64,000 nt of DNA from Tricholoma matsutake (GCA_026075535.2 AP026544.2:2852001-2916000); one strand, 5' to 3'; counted from the first letter of the stretch, positions 11,250-22,724 are shown. The notes: a model not told the origin generated them from the sequence alone. Numbers and translations: made by a program.

Positions 11250-12416
11250 TGGACTTTGGACAATTTCTGGCTCCATGTCCTTTCTCGCTGCAGTAGAGGC
11301 AAAGTCCTTCTTTCATGTGGTGTTCACACTCATCTCTGGTTAGTTTACTGTCTTTCCCTAACTTGTCAGAAATAGAGTTCTTTGACTTGTCCCTCTAGAA
11401 GTTGTTCTTTGACCCAGAGGAGCTGCCAGATGAGGATTGGCTTGTGTGGTTGGTGCTGGATGAGGGCTGGGGTTTGGACTGATTGTTAGAGTTGGAATTG
11501 GAGCTAGGAGAAGCTTTGGATTCCTTTCTCCCAGGGTTTGCAGAATTCCCGGAGTTTTTGCTTCTAAGCAGGTTTCTTCTTCCTGCATCCAATAGATGTT
11601 GTCAGCATCTTGGGCTTTAAGATGTAGGGATGCTAGAGTATTGGGTTGTCCCCCCCATAAGACTTCTATGCAGAGATGGAGTGGAATACTGCAGAAATAC
11701 TGGTCACAAAGAGTGGCCTCATTCCCATTGACCTGGGAAGCCAGTTCCTAGAGATCCACATTATACTTCACTATTCTTCCACCTTTCTTCATTGTGAGTT
11801 CTGAAAGGGCCTTCTCTGCATCCCTGACAGGGTTGTGAGGACCAAAATTTTCCAACTCACTAAGGAATACCTCGTAGTTCCACATCCAATGGGTGGAATT
11901 TGTTGGGCTGTTGAGTCCAGGTTCAAACCAGCTAAGGGCTGACCCTTTGAGGTAGGAAAGGATGAATAGGATCTTCTTTTTGTCAGAGGCAAAGACCTGA
12001 GGATAATCGTGGAAGTGAAGGTTGCATGAGACTAGGAAGTCCCAAAGTTTCCGTGGGTTGGCCCCATCAAAAGTGTCAGGGTCCCAGACTTTGATCTTCT
12101 CAGATTTGGGTGCTTGATTCTGCTGGAGGGTTTGGAGACTGTCCGAGAGCTTGAAGAGAGCATCAAGGAGCCTATCTCCTGTGTCAGGATTTCCACCATT
12201 GGGAGGTTGAGAGTCATCAGGCTCGTCGGGATCGGGGTCATCCCTGGGGCCATTCTCTATGTAATCAAGTGGAGTCATATTCCAAGGGGTCTCCAGAGGC
12301 TGAGACATGAAGTTTGCACTAATGGAGGGTGCTCCAGAACCAATTTGTTGGAAGATGTTGGATGGTCTGGTGGATGCACCAAAGGTTGAGGCGTGCCTAG
12401 GTGAAGGGAGTATCAA
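11250..12416 (-). pseudogene. Gyp-B gag: capsid and nucleocapsid
   Basis: The N-terminal ORF (12416-11748) gives an acidic, proline-rich leader (PDPDEPDDSQPPNGG). A capsid-like domain follows, with KVWDPDTFDG, LWDFLVSCNLHFHDYP and LSYLKGSALSWFEPGL, typical of Ty3/gypsy capsids. After a Ser/Asn-rich spacer (about 11590-11400) comes a CCHC knuckle, CLYCSEKGHGARNC (about 11300-11255). The capsid part is missing from Gyp-D, so this copy shows what Gyp-D lost. Frame breaks around 11.6-11.75 kb separate capsid from nucleocapsid. Confidence 0.87.
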
Positions 12417-12548
12417 GTGGCAGATTGCTGATAATCCTGGTACTGCGCCAGCATGGCAAGAGTTCCTTGTGGTTTGTTGAGTCTGAGATTCAGTGGGAGT
12501 TATAGGGGTTAGAAGATGGAATGTGTTAGATTTGACAAGAGAAGTGTG

Positions 12549-12561
12549 AGCTTGTAAATAC
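12549..12561 (-). promoter_or_regulatory. Primer-binding site of Gyp-B (self-complementary)
   Basis: Two nt inside the 5' LTR, the minus strand reads ATTTACAAGCT (12559-12549). It does not start with TGG as a tRNA-primed site would. It pairs over 11 nt (one G-U) with AGTTTGTAAAT in the LTR (12888-12878), the likely 5' end of the element's own RNA. This is the Tf1/sushi self-priming arrangement. Confidence 0.75.
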
Positions 12562-13120
12562 TGTTAAGTTCTGAGTTCAGGGAAGGAGACATTGGATTTC
12601 TGGTCATACCCAGATGGTAGAAGTTGAAAGGGGAGAGTCAGATAGGAGCAGGATTCCAATGGACTTCCGAGGCGAGGGTTTTGGGACAGAAAGGACTTGG
12701 CTTCAGCTTGTGAGAAGCTGTGCTCTTCTCCTCATCAAGTGTCCTAATTTCAGATAAGGTGAGAGGGGAGGATTGGAGGATCAGAGGTTTCCTGGAGAGG
12801 ATAAGTAAAAGTTTGAGGAAGACTTAAGAGATGAATTGGAGCGAATTTAGAGTGGGATTAATTGAGTGACTTTGTTAATTTACAAACTGGCAATACAGAA
12901 TGAAAGTAGCTAGCTTAGATACTAAAGGTTGGAGTTTCCAAGGCTGTGGTAATTTGCAAACTGGCTCCTGAGGCAATCCTGAAACTGTTTCATCTAATTG
13001 GAAATGAGGGGATTTCACCTCTAGGCAGTGCTTCTGATAGGAGGTGGGCTGTGATGCAAGGCAGCCAGGAAGGGGGGCAGAAAGCAATTGGAAATCCGGT
13101 TGAGAGAATCAGTCTTGACA
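12562..13120 (-). repeat. 5' LTR of Gyp-B
   Basis: A 559-bp LTR nearly identical to 6035-6594, followed directly by TSD gtcac (13121-13125). It contains the predicted RNA start and self-primer complement at 12888-12878. Confidence 0.93.
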
Positions 13121-13125
13121 GTCAC

Positions 13126-16055
13126 CTTCAATGTATAGGTTAGGGGATTCTTTATTGTTCTCTGTAGTGGCTCTGATTGCAAACAGTTCTGCTGCTTGGT
13201 TTGTTTGGGGGAGTGTCTTGGGGAGTCATAGGGATGAGTTTTTCGGGTCTCCTTCACAGTAGAAGATACCCATGCCTGCCCTGGCAGAGGTTGTGCTGGT
13301 GTCAAGGGTGGACCTGTCAGTTGCAACAATGGTACTGGGTCCTTGCTCAGGCTCTATGTTTGTTATTGCTTCATTTGGCAGGGTGCCTTCTGTGAATACA
13401 TGTAAAATGTCCCTCACAGATTCGGCAGTAATTAGGAATGGGAGAAAAGGTTTCCAGTCATCATCCTCATCATTTGCAGGACTTTGGGTTGTGTCAGAGA
13501 GCCCTGCAGGGTTCCATTTTGGGGGGAGGGTTTTGATCAAGTCATTGGCCAGTCAGATACAATCTGAGGGGGATTTGCAACTGGTGTTTCAGATATTTAT
13601 GCATGCAGCACAGTTGCAGTACCATGACTCACAATGGCCATTCATGAGTTTGAGGCTTGCAAGGTCATCTGCATTGCCTACAGTTAAAATCTTGTGTTTT
13701 CTAAGGAGGCATTTACTGGATTGGTGTGTGGCTAGGCGCCGGATTCTTCTATCAGCTTGGGCATGGTACCATATTGGCAGCTGTCTTGTGGTGCCTTTGG
13801 TAGTTGTATGGACTTCCATCCATAGACCATACTTTTTTGCAGAATCCATCATTTTTTTATCTCTGTTGGGTTCTTGTTATTTGGGTGGCTTCCAGTATAG
13901 GTCTTCCAGGTTTGTAGAAAAATATTTGTTTGCATCTCTGGTTTAATATTCTTTTCTGTTTTAGGTATATTCATCATCATTATTGCATCCGCATATTCAG
14001 CCCATGGTGCCCATGAAGAGTCAAGGTTCAGGTAGCTTTTCAGCCACATAAGTTGAATTGCTTCATTTCTCACTTGGATGTCAAGTAGTCCCCGCCCACC
14101 TATATCTTTGGGTGCTAGAAGCATGTCTTCTTTTACTGGGCTCTTTTTATCACTCCAGATGAATGTACATGCAATCTTTTGGAGTTGTTTCTCTATTGGT
14201 TTGGGCATTTGTTGGGCCTGCGTCAATTATTGTGTGAGGCCTCTGATGATCATTTGAATTAGGAGTTTTTGTCCCTCAATTGTTGGCTTTGCATTGTCCC
14301 ATCTTGCCAGGGCTTTTTCTACCTTCTTGACAATTGGGGACCAGGGTGTGGTGTCAGGGGTGTCATTTCCAAGCCAAGCTCCCAAGATACATATTGACTC
14401 ACCATCCTTGGCAATGTGTATTGTATTAGGTATTTTCTCATGCTCATCTTTGGCTTGACGGTCTTGTATGAACTTTTCTCTGAAAGTTTAGCTCCCCATT
14501 GGCAGTATTTGCATCTTAGATGTGTTGAATTGCACACCAGTGGCTAAGCACCACTGGTCAAGGATTTTGGTCAGGTCCATGAGGGAATCATTTTCTGCAA
14601 GGAAAGTTGTTGTATTGTCAGCAAAAAGGTTTGCAACAAGTCATTCTTTAGATCTTGGCATGGTGAGCCCTTTGAGGCTTGATTTCCTTAGCATAAGGCT
14701 CAGTGGATCTATTTCTAGGTTGAATAGAAGGCAAGATAGGAGGTCCCCCTGTCAGACACCTCTGGTTACTCAGAAACTAGAGCTTATTTTCCCATTTATC
14801 ATTACTCTGGTTGATGCATTGGAGTACAGGTTTTTGACTGTGCGTATAAAGCTATCTGGTATTTTGAAGGCTCTAAGTGTCTTCCACAGGTAGTTGTGTT
14901 CAAATCTTATCATAGGCTTTGGCTTGGTCAAGGGTGACAATCATTCCATTTTCCTCTGCTGCTTCTGCATAGCTTAGGACCATTTTAAACAGTTGTGTCT
15001 GTTCTGATATCTGGCTACCAGGTACAAAGCCAGCTTGGCTTTTGTGGAGAAATGTAGGGGCTACTTCAGTGAGCCGCATAGCTAAGACCTTGGTCATTAG
15101 CTTGTAATCTGTGTTGAGTAATGTTATAGGTTGGTAGTTTCCTATTTCATCTCTCTCTTTTTTCTTGTATATTGGGCACATCTATCTGTCTGCAAAATGG
15201 GATTCTTTGGTTGTGCCATATTGTTCTATGTCATCAGAGGTTGCTGTCATGAGGCATATGATATCAGGAGTGTCTTCTTCATCATCAGATGGGTCTCCTT
15301 CTTGGGTAAGCAACTTCCACATTTTGTACATTGCACCATCGAGTCCAGCTGCCTTGTCATTGTTGGAAAGTTTTAAAGCAAGCTTTACTTCTTCCTTCGT
15401 GATGAGTGAGCTCATCTTTTGTTCATCAGAGAGGTTTGGTTCAGTCTCAACCTTCTTCAGGATGTGTTCAGTCATTTGGTTTCTTAGTTCTATATCTCTT
15501 CCTTCCTGACCTTGGTTCTGTAGGTTGTCATGGTATGTTCTGGCTAGTTCAGCCATATGGCGTGAGTTTTTTTCATGTGTTTCTGCATTTCCATTTCCAT
15601 CATTTATTGCTTGCTCTGGCCTGGGTTTCTTAAGCACAAAGATGATGTCTCAAGGTTTGATCTTGTTGTTAGAGGCTTAGAGTGGATCCAGTATTTTGAC
15701 ATTGCTTCTCCTTCAAGCTGGTTTTTGACCTTGCTGTTCTTTCAGGCATTCTGATGGTGTTGATGCTCTAGTCATGTAATAGTTTTGGTGGTTTCATGGG
15801 CTTGAATGTGGGTACCTTCATCTTGTGGTCTGTTTTGCAGTTTATCAAGTTTTTCTTGGAGTAGGTGTGATTCCCTAGCCATCTTGGGGGTCATGGTACA
15901 TTCTCTTTTTTGGGCTTCAGACATTATTGTGATTTTGAAGTTGGTGTAGATTGTTTGTGGGTTATTCCAGTTTGTTCTCCTCTCAGGTGTGTATTCATCA
16001 AGTTTATGGATTGCTTCCTTCCCTGTAATTTATGTCAAACCCTTTTTAAGGATGT
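13126..16055 (-). pseudogene. LINE-H ORF2: linker, reverse transcriptase, thumb and start of RNase H
   Basis: Reading from high to low coordinates: a helical linker (15.64-16.05 kb); RT blocks beginning KKKERDEIGNYQPITLLN (about 15150); LDQAKAYDKI (about 14910); a TRGV*QGD block (about 14740); and the catalytic block FADNTTTFL near 14617, where FADD is expected. A conserved WLGND/IWSDKK thumb region follows, then the first RNase H strand (IVATDRS, about 13330). The Asp-to-Asn change and in-frame stops mean no active RT. Family: fungal RNase H-bearing LINE; I cannot assign the clade firmly. ORF1 and the endonuclease are not present. Confidence 0.83.
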
Positions 16056-17192
16056 TGATAGGCCCACCTTGTCATTCAAGCTCAGAAAACACATCTACAA
16101 TCGTTGTCAAAGCTCTATGAGTCTCTACAGACCTCTACAAAGCTCTATGAACCCATACAAACCCCTCCAAAGTTCTACGAACCTCTACGAACCTCTACAA
16201 AGTCATGAAAATGCTTTGAAATTCTTCGCATGCCTTCAGCTACCATAATACAATTCCCCCGACCTGTGTACAGCTCAGAATATACACTTGGAACAACGTC
16301 GATGAGTTCCGAACCAGTTTCGAGCAATATTGCACCAATTTCGGGTGGCAAACAAAGTCTGAAGAGACTTTGAAAATCTTCGAAAAACCTCAAACCTCGA
16401 AAAACATATTTGGACACAGTATTTCCTATTTGAAGGATCTTTGGATGCATGCTGGATACATGGGACACTATCTCAAGTATATTGAACACATTTTGACTGC
16501 ATGTGCATGCATACAATCCCCTCGAAGCAGTTTCCGATGTTTTATGCAATTTATAACAAGGACAGTCCACTTTTAGCTATTCTTTCTTATTATTTCTTCA
16601 TCATGTGTTATATTCACTCTTTCTAGTCTTGCTTTATTGTTCTGATATACTTCTATTGTCTTTTGCCTCAAGTTTTCCACATGTTTGCCTCATGTTCTCT
16701 AGCCTTTTTAGGTAGTTTCTTTATTTTATATAAAAAGATGTACTAGATACAAAGAAAAAGAAGAAAGTCATCGTCTTCCTCCCAGATCACAGTGATTTGA
16801 GAGTTCAGTTTAGTCTTATTCAGTCCGAAGTTTGGTGTTTTATGCTAAACATCTTCAAAAATCTTCAAAAATCCTCAAAAATCCTTGCATTACACTATTT
16901 TTGCTCTTGTTTCCCTTGATTTGCCTTTGCTTTGCTTCTACTACTCGTCTAGTCCCCTGATCTTGCATCCAAACATATTTGCACACTCCGAATTCATCAA
17001 TCTATCCATGAAATACTGTGAAATTCTGCAAAACACATTATTTTAGCTTCAAATTGCTTTGACAAGCAGTCTATTTGATGGTCGGTCTGACAGGTGACAT
17101 CTAGAGGGCCTCACATCCTTCCTCTGACCTGTGTTATATCATCTGAAGCCATTTAGTAGGTTTTGTTTGGATTTCCAGGTTGAGCATCATCA
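16056..17192 (+). repeat. Solo or orphan LTR-Y
   Basis: A full-length LTR in plus orientation, TGATAGGCCCACC ... GAGCATCATCA, matching 42776-44045 and 46276-47565. No internal region follows: the right flank is unrelated, with no TGGAGCCCACC primer site. LINE-H ends exactly at its left edge but does not resume on its right. Flanks gatgt and atatt do not form a TSD, so this is more likely a rearrangement breakpoint than a clean solo LTR. Confidence 0.82.
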
Positions 17193-17383
17193 ATATTCCA
17201 CCAACCCCCCCCTTCCAAGTGATGTGTGGGATTCCTGTTCTGCCACCCCCTTGGTACCTATTAGATGATAGCACCATGCTGTGTGATTTTCAAGTACATT
17301 ATTTGAAGCTGGTTAGTAGATTTTATACCACAATTGTATATATTATCTACCATATGGCCTTGCATCAAAAGAAATGACTTAAA
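17193..17383. other. Unassigned spacer
   Basis: About 190 bp between the orphan LTR and MITE-2. I see no ORF, repeat or recognisable element here. Confidence 0.5.
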
Positions 17384-17391
17384 TGCAGACT

Positions 17392-17879
17392 TAAGGCAAG
17401 GCAGGGGTAGGGGTATACCCTTGTGTTTTTGGGATAAGGGTATGAGGGGTAAGGGTAGGGGTTTGGACATTCATACCCTTGCATACCCCTGTACCCTTAC
17501 TAAGGGTACAGGGGTATGCCAGGGGTATGCTTATGTAAGAATATCATTTGATTTTTTCAGCTACAAAGACTCATATTCAAGATTTTCATCAATTAAATTC
17601 AGATTTTGGGATTGTCCAACATGATAATGGCTTCATATGTTAATAAGAGGTATTAATATGTGATTATAATAGTAAATACAATAGTTATCAACACTTTTCA
17701 AATGAATTTTGCTCTAAATATGTTGATTTTGTGCCAAACCCTTGTACACTTGACAAACCCTCCCATACCCTTGGCAACCCTTATATGTTTCCATACCCTT
17801 ACCCCTAAGGGTAGGGTGTTCAGGGGTAGGGGTAAGGGTATGAGATTTGACACCCAGGGGTAACCCCTGCCTTGCCCTA
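17392..17879. mobile_element. MITE-2, 488-bp hAT-like MITE with ggggta-type repeats
   Basis: It is flanked by the exact 8-bp duplication tgcagact (17384-17391 and 17880-17887). The ends are inverted repeats starting TARGGCAAGGCAGGGG. Inside, both arms are filled with degenerate ggggtaagggta / tacccttacccc runs that can pair with each other; the centre is AT-rich. It has no coding capacity. The TSD length and T-A-G-G-rich ends suggest a non-autonomous hAT-type element unrelated in sequence to MITE-1. Confidence 0.88.
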
Positions 17880-17887
17880 TGCAGACT

Positions 17888-18923
17888 AAAGGAACAATTT
17901 CCTGAAGTGAGGACTCATTCATGCCAGGCATAGCATGGCCCAACCCAACAAGTTCTCTATGTGTCTCTTATCTCCAAATTGTGTTGCATCTGCCATCAAT
18001 GTGGAATACTTTCTTATGTGTGTTTCCTAGTTCTCAATTTATTGAGAATGAGACCTGTTTGGTGTGGACTCAGTTAGTGTCTCATACCCTCTATTGTTGC
18101 CGCAGCACCTTATGTAATCCACTGTCATGTGAGATTGGTCTGATCAAAGGTAAACAGAGAGAAAAGTGACCAGCTGGACTTACAATTATTATTAGACCCA
18201 TTACCACAACTGGTTCAGTGGAAACAGGTGTGCAACAACACTCAGGGAAGTGGGCGGCACAAGGTGCATTGAGAGAAAAGTGATCACCTGGACTTAGGAT
18301 TACCATTAGACCCATTACCCTGCCACAACTGGTGACTGAGACAGGGGGATCTTCTTTTTTTTTGTTTTCCATTCTTTGTTCACAGCACAAATCATGGTGA
18401 GCATTCCTTTCCATATCAACATAATTTGTTGGTTGCAGATCTTATCAATCATTTTTGACCATTTTCCATCATGACAATCAACCCACTTTACAATCAACCA
18501 TTATCAACACATCAAAACACATTCATCAAGACCTACTTATTTACAGACTCCACAAGCCTGCAAGCACTTACAAGTGTGACAGAGTCTGTCACTCACACGG
18601 CTTGACATTGTGTTGGTCATGTCAAATGGATACTTAATTCACCAGCAACTGTATACTTACACTTCTCGTCTCCCATGACCTTTGAGATGTGTTTTCTGTT
18701 GGCATGTAATCATGTGACATGACAGAAAAAATGTGTCTTGAAGGTCATATGATAACAAAAGTCTATTACTAAGGCATTTAGGGGTTCAGGCATCCACTCA
18801 AATCTGCAGATCTTAGGCCACCTACTCCTTGGATAACTTCTCAGATAGACCTTAGTGAGATAGGTAAGTAATCATTTTGTTTTCAATCAACACTCATGGG
18901 TCACACTTGCAGGCGACTTACCC
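17888..18923. other. Unassigned region with a local duplication
   Basis: No convincing gene. Two related segments beginning gagagaaaagtga lie near 18159 and 18270; both include ctggactta and attagacccattacc, giving a degenerate tandem duplication of about 110 bp. The rest is simple AT-rich sequence with short spurious ORFs. Confidence 0.5.
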
Positions 18924-19563
18924 ATGAGCGAATGGAATTGTATTCCAATGATAGCTTCTCATTCTGGATCAATGATGGCACTTTGTGAGGCTCCTGACCT
19001 TGAGGCATTTGGTAAGTGTGGCATTCTATGTGGATGTGATATTTTGGTGATGTTTGGGGGCCTTGGTACTCAGAAAAGTGGGTCAGTTCACAGTCATTCT
19101 TTGGAATTCCATGCCTTCACTGCCTCAAGAAGTCTCAAGCATTCTTCAAGGTCCTCAAGCACAAGAACCCTATTTGGTCTCAAATGCACAAGAGGAACAA
19201 GTCACGGACAACAAAGATTTAAATCAGGCAAATACTGAAGATGACACATCCCAGCAAGCTAAAGACACTATTTATGGTGACATAGTCATTGAAACAAACC
19301 TGAATATGCTGATTTCTCTTCCCCTGAAGCATGTTTTTGTTAACTCTACAGAAGCAGTCCAGGATTCAAGTGTTCAAGACAGCCATTCTGTGGCATCACC
19401 TTCTGCAGTATCCAACATCAATTTGTTCCTTGCATATGCAACACTTTGCATTCCCACTGATGTTTACAAAGACCTCAACGTATCAGTAACAGCAACTGCA
19501 CCCCCTGCCCACAAGTACCACAATTCAGTATTAGTGAAGACAGCCATTAACTGTGTAAACTAG
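18924..19563 (+). CDS. Hypothetical protein (possible spliced gene)
   Basis: I do not recognise this protein. The clearest frame is 19054-19563, 169 residues and stop-free, polar and Gln/Asp/Ser-rich in the middle with a more hydrophobic C-terminal third. An overlapping upstream frame starts at 18924. An intron-like GTAAGT ... CAG at about 19013-19077 lies between them, but the phases do not join cleanly. No signal peptide or membrane segment is evident. It sits in unassigned sequence left of Gyp-C. It may be a host gene remnant or part of an unrecognised transposon. Confidence 0.35.
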
Positions 19564-20133
19564 AGGTACTTACCTGGTAATTCTGTACCAATCTTCAGCA
19601 ATAAGCACAGTGCTTGCATTTTGTCATTTCTCTAGTGTGAAGTTATGTCCAAGTAAGATTCTTTCACAGTATAATGGAAGTGAAGACAATCTCACATCTG
19701 TTAATGGCTTCCCATTTACCTCCTAAACACCATGTCCAAGCCAGAACAATGTGTCAATTGTCAGTCTGCACCTCCTATTGTTTAGGGTGTGTAAGCTCAA
19801 TCTCACTCGCTAATATCTAGAAGCTTACTTCCTAATCACAGTCTCCAAGGTGCATGTGAAAATCACTGTTTCATTTGCACTTGGAGTAAAATAACTCTGT
19901 GTTTTCCAAGTTCAAAGTGCAATAGGGGTTTTCAGCCCTGTGTTGATGTGCATGTTCATGTCGATTTCAAAATGGATTTTGATCTTGCATTCCTAATCAC
20001 GAAAGCTTGGATTTCATGTGTACTCTGAACTCAAGAATCCTGATTTCATCTGATTCTATCTGGCTTATCTGGCAGGGCGACTGAGTTTGAAAAACACTCA
20101 AGTGTAGATTTGGTATATCATTGCAGTGGTCAC
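19564..20133. other. Unassigned sequence left of Gyp-C
   Basis: About 570 bp with no ORF of note and no repeat that I can match elsewhere in the window. It is the flank of the Gyp-C 3' LTR. Confidence 0.5.
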
Positions 20134-21232
20134 TGATGATACTCGACCAGGAAACCCAAACAAAACCCACAATAAGGGCTTGAATGGTATAATGCTAGTT
20201 AGAGGAAGGTTGCAAGGTGGTACTAAATATCACCGCTGTAAACCAGGGGTATGAAAATGACTCTAAAGGGTGTGCAAAGAGGTGCAAAGAGGTGCAAAGA
20301 GGTTTGATGAGATTCAATAAGGTTTGAAAGTATTTGAAGCACTGCAATGACGTTTGAGAGAAGTTTGATAACAATCGAGGGCATACAAAGTGCTGCGATA
20401 ATGTTCAAGGGAAATTTAATGAAGTTTGAAGAGGTGCAATAAAGTTCGAAGGCCTTTATAGAAGATGAAGATGCCTTCAATGGTGGCTGAGGATAGACTA
20501 TGAGGATGTAGAAAGGTGTCTAGAGAGGATAGACAATATGCGATAGTTTCAAGAAGCTAGTATGAGGAGTTCAAGGAAATTCAGCGTAAAACACTGAATT
20601 TTGGGACTAAGTCGAGATGCTTGGACTCAAGAGAATAGCTCTTAAATCAGACAATTGGTGTGAGAGGACGATGTATTCTGTCTTTCTAAGTAGCTAGTAC
20701 AAGGCTATATATGCTTGGTAGAAGTGATACTAAAAAGGAAATAAAACATGAGGAATACATGAGGCAAGATATCAAACAATAGAGAATCTTTGCAAATCAT
20801 AGAATAAATGAAAGAAGATAAGAAGGGAAACATCTAGAGGCATGATATATCACTGGTACCTGTCCCCATTGATCCAATATATCATCAAGATGTCAAAGCG
20901 CCACAATCATGTCCTAAAATCTTGTTGTTGTGTCTCCTTGTGTCCGGTGGTGCTCGATATGCGATGCACTAACTCCTACAAGGTGTGCTGCATGTATCCG
21001 AAGGGTGGTGCGATAGGTGTATGGTGGCCGAAGGCATTCAAAGTGCTGCGATATTATTCAAAGTCATTTGAGATCATTCAAAGTCATTCAAAGTCAGTCA
21101 AAGTCAATCGAAGTCAATCAAAATAGTATCGGAGTGGTGTCAGGGTGTTCATAGGGGTTGGGAGCATGCATTTCAATGTGTCAATACCTCTGGAGATGTT
21201 CCCAGAGCTTAGAGCGCCCAGTGGACCTATCA
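20134..21232 (-). repeat. 3' LTR of Gyp-C
   Basis: A 1099-bp LTR-X copy matching 36064-37232 and 1842-3283. Tracts of short tcaaag/gttcaa repeats account for most length differences between copies. Confidence 0.9.
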
Positions 21233-21246
21233 TCCTCCCCCTTACT
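21233..21246 (-). promoter_or_regulatory. Polypurine tract of Gyp-C
   Basis: The minus strand reads AGTAAGGGGGAGGA immediately before the LTR start TGATAGG. The same GGGGGAGGA motif precedes the 3' LTR of the gag-only element (46267-46275). Confidence 0.75.
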
Positions 21247-21386
21247 GAAATCCTGACTGTCCCAGTCAGCCAATCGGAGTCATGTGCAAAATTTCAAATG
21301 CATGATCGTGTTGAAGCTGTAAACAAACTTGAAAACTTCTTGCCCTCCTTTCTCAACCTCTAAACCCTCGATAGTTGCTTTTCATT

Positions 21387-22724
21387 ATGTCTCTCCTTGC
21401 CAAACTCAATACTGACATCTTCAACTATGCCAAATCAATGCCTGAGTGCAATGCCGCCAAAGATTTGGACTTCAAAGTGTGGGGGAAGGGTTTTTGTGAC
21501 AGAAAGGTATGTTCCTGCATGTGTTTTGTCATATGGTTGGCTTAAAATGTTTGGTCTTAGGCTGAATATGATGGGCTCGCCGACGATCTGGGCGAAGAGT
21601 GCGATCCAGCCATTCAAAAGGTCATTGATGAAGTTTTTGAGCTGTCTCAGCCATTGGCCCAGCGTGAATGGCTTTCATGGGGTGCCGAGCTGTTGTTTTT
21701 GGAGTTGCACAAAGAAGTGGAACACAAAGATTGAGAAGCTGCTGAGGTGAAAGCATGGGTGGAGGCCAAGGAAGAGGCGAGGCAGATTCAGGAGGAGGAG
21801 GAGCTAGCTTGGGAGGTGGCAGCTGCTGCTAAAAGGGCAAGACTGGACGATTGCAAGGCCATTCTTGTTGAGGCTCGCAAAATGGTGCTAGGTGAGTTTC
21901 ATGCAAAGACACTCTCAAAGGCCAAGTTGTTGTGACAAAATGAGCAACTAGCAGCTGAAGCTAAATCAATTGAGGAGGCCGAGGCAGGGGTTGAGGATGA
22001 GGATGAGGAAGAGGAAGAGGAGGAGGTACCCATTGTGCAGGTGACAAAACGAAAGGTAGTGGAGGTCGAGGGAGGCAAAGATGGGGAGGACAAAGTCGAG
22101 GACTCCATGGAGTCAAAGCGAGCAAAGTTTGCAATGAGCGGACTGCTTGACTTTGAAGGTCCAGTGAGTATTCATTTTGTTTTCGAAGGGTTTTTCGGAG
22201 TGTTAATCGTTTCGGAGTGCGATTGATGTGCTCGGATGATATCCCAGCTGTCGTGCATTGTCAAGGAGGGAGCCCTGAAGTGCACAAAGTGCACTCAGGC
22301 AGCGCAGGGGTGCTATTGGGAGGGGTGTCAAGGAAAGGGTTTCAAAAAGGCGAGGCGAGGAAATTTGGGGCTGTGAAAGATGTTTTGCAGCCGAAACCAG
22401 GTGTTTCTTGTTCGACTATGCGACTTTTTCTAATTTTCTGATCGGATTATTGTAGCTCTTCGCATTCAAGTTGTCAGGCCAGTTGAGTCAGAGGAGACAG
22501 TTGCGGGACTGTCAAAACCGTCGACGCCGAAATCGAAGCACAAAAAGTGGTCGAAAGGGAAAGGGAAAGAGACAGAGGTATCATTGAATGACAATATCGA
22601 GGTCGTTAGCAATGAATGGGTCGTTTGACAGAAGATGCTTGCAGCCAAATTGGTGCAGAAGAAGGTGGAGATGGAAGTTCTAGGTAGGGAGATAGAACTT
22701 TTAGAAGTTATGATGGAGGAGTAA
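21387..22724 (+). pseudogene. Opposite-strand accessory gene of Gyp-C (spliced; coiled coil, Cys cluster)
   Basis: This spliced gene lies opposite to gag-pol, between the end of pol (22984) and the 3' LTR. ATG is at 21387. Exons are 21387-21506, 21561-22163, 22248-22400 and from 22456. The first three exons join in phase 0 through GT-AG introns of 54 and 84 nt. A third intron (22401-22455) is likely, but its junction frame is unclear. The product has a charged helical segment (KAWVEAKEEARQIQEEEELA), an acidic run near 21990-22025, a cysteine cluster C-x8-C-x2-C-x6-C just after intron 2 (about 22254-22315), a basic stretch and a C-terminal coiled coil ending at 22724. Stops at 21732, 21933, in exon 3 and near 22626 are all TGA; CGA-to-TGA would explain them. 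Function is unknown; it resembles a nuclear DNA-binding protein in layout. Confidence 0.68.

Larger units (their letters stand above)
6035..13120 (-). mobile_element. Gyp-B, chromodomain Ty3/gypsy retrotransposon (self-primed type)
   Basis: A complete but decayed LTR element. The LTRs are 6035-6594 and 12562-13120. The exact 5-bp duplication gtcac lies at 6030-6034 and 13121-13125. Element ends are TG...CA. On the minus strand the order is gag with CCHC knuckle, protease, RT, RNase H, integrase, chromodomain; an opposite-strand gene then lies next to the 3' LTR. The polypurine tract is at 6595-6609 and the 11-nt self-complementary primer site at 12549-12559. It inserted in the RNase H domain of LINE-H. 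Stops and a protease Asp-to-Asn change make it non-functional. Confidence 0.95.
4800..16055 (-). mobile_element. LINE-H, non-LTR retrotransposon split by Gyp-B
   Basis: A minus-strand LINE ORF2 is spread over 16055-13121 and 6034-4944, with Gyp-B (6035-13120) inserted inside the RNase H domain. Removing Gyp-B and one copy of gtcac rejoins the frame as ...LYIEGDSKYAINVL..., a normal RNase H segment. The 5' part (ORF1 and endonuclease) is missing: homology stops at 16055, where LTR-Y begins. The segment 4800-4943 is the 3' untranslated part, with no gene. The copy is inactive (in-frame stops, mutated RT active site). Confidence 0.85.

Noticed and set aside
17392..17879. Interstitial telomere repeats
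   Set aside because: The tract is bounded by inverted ends and an exact 8-bp TSD, so it is a mobile element; the repeats are irregular and face both ways.
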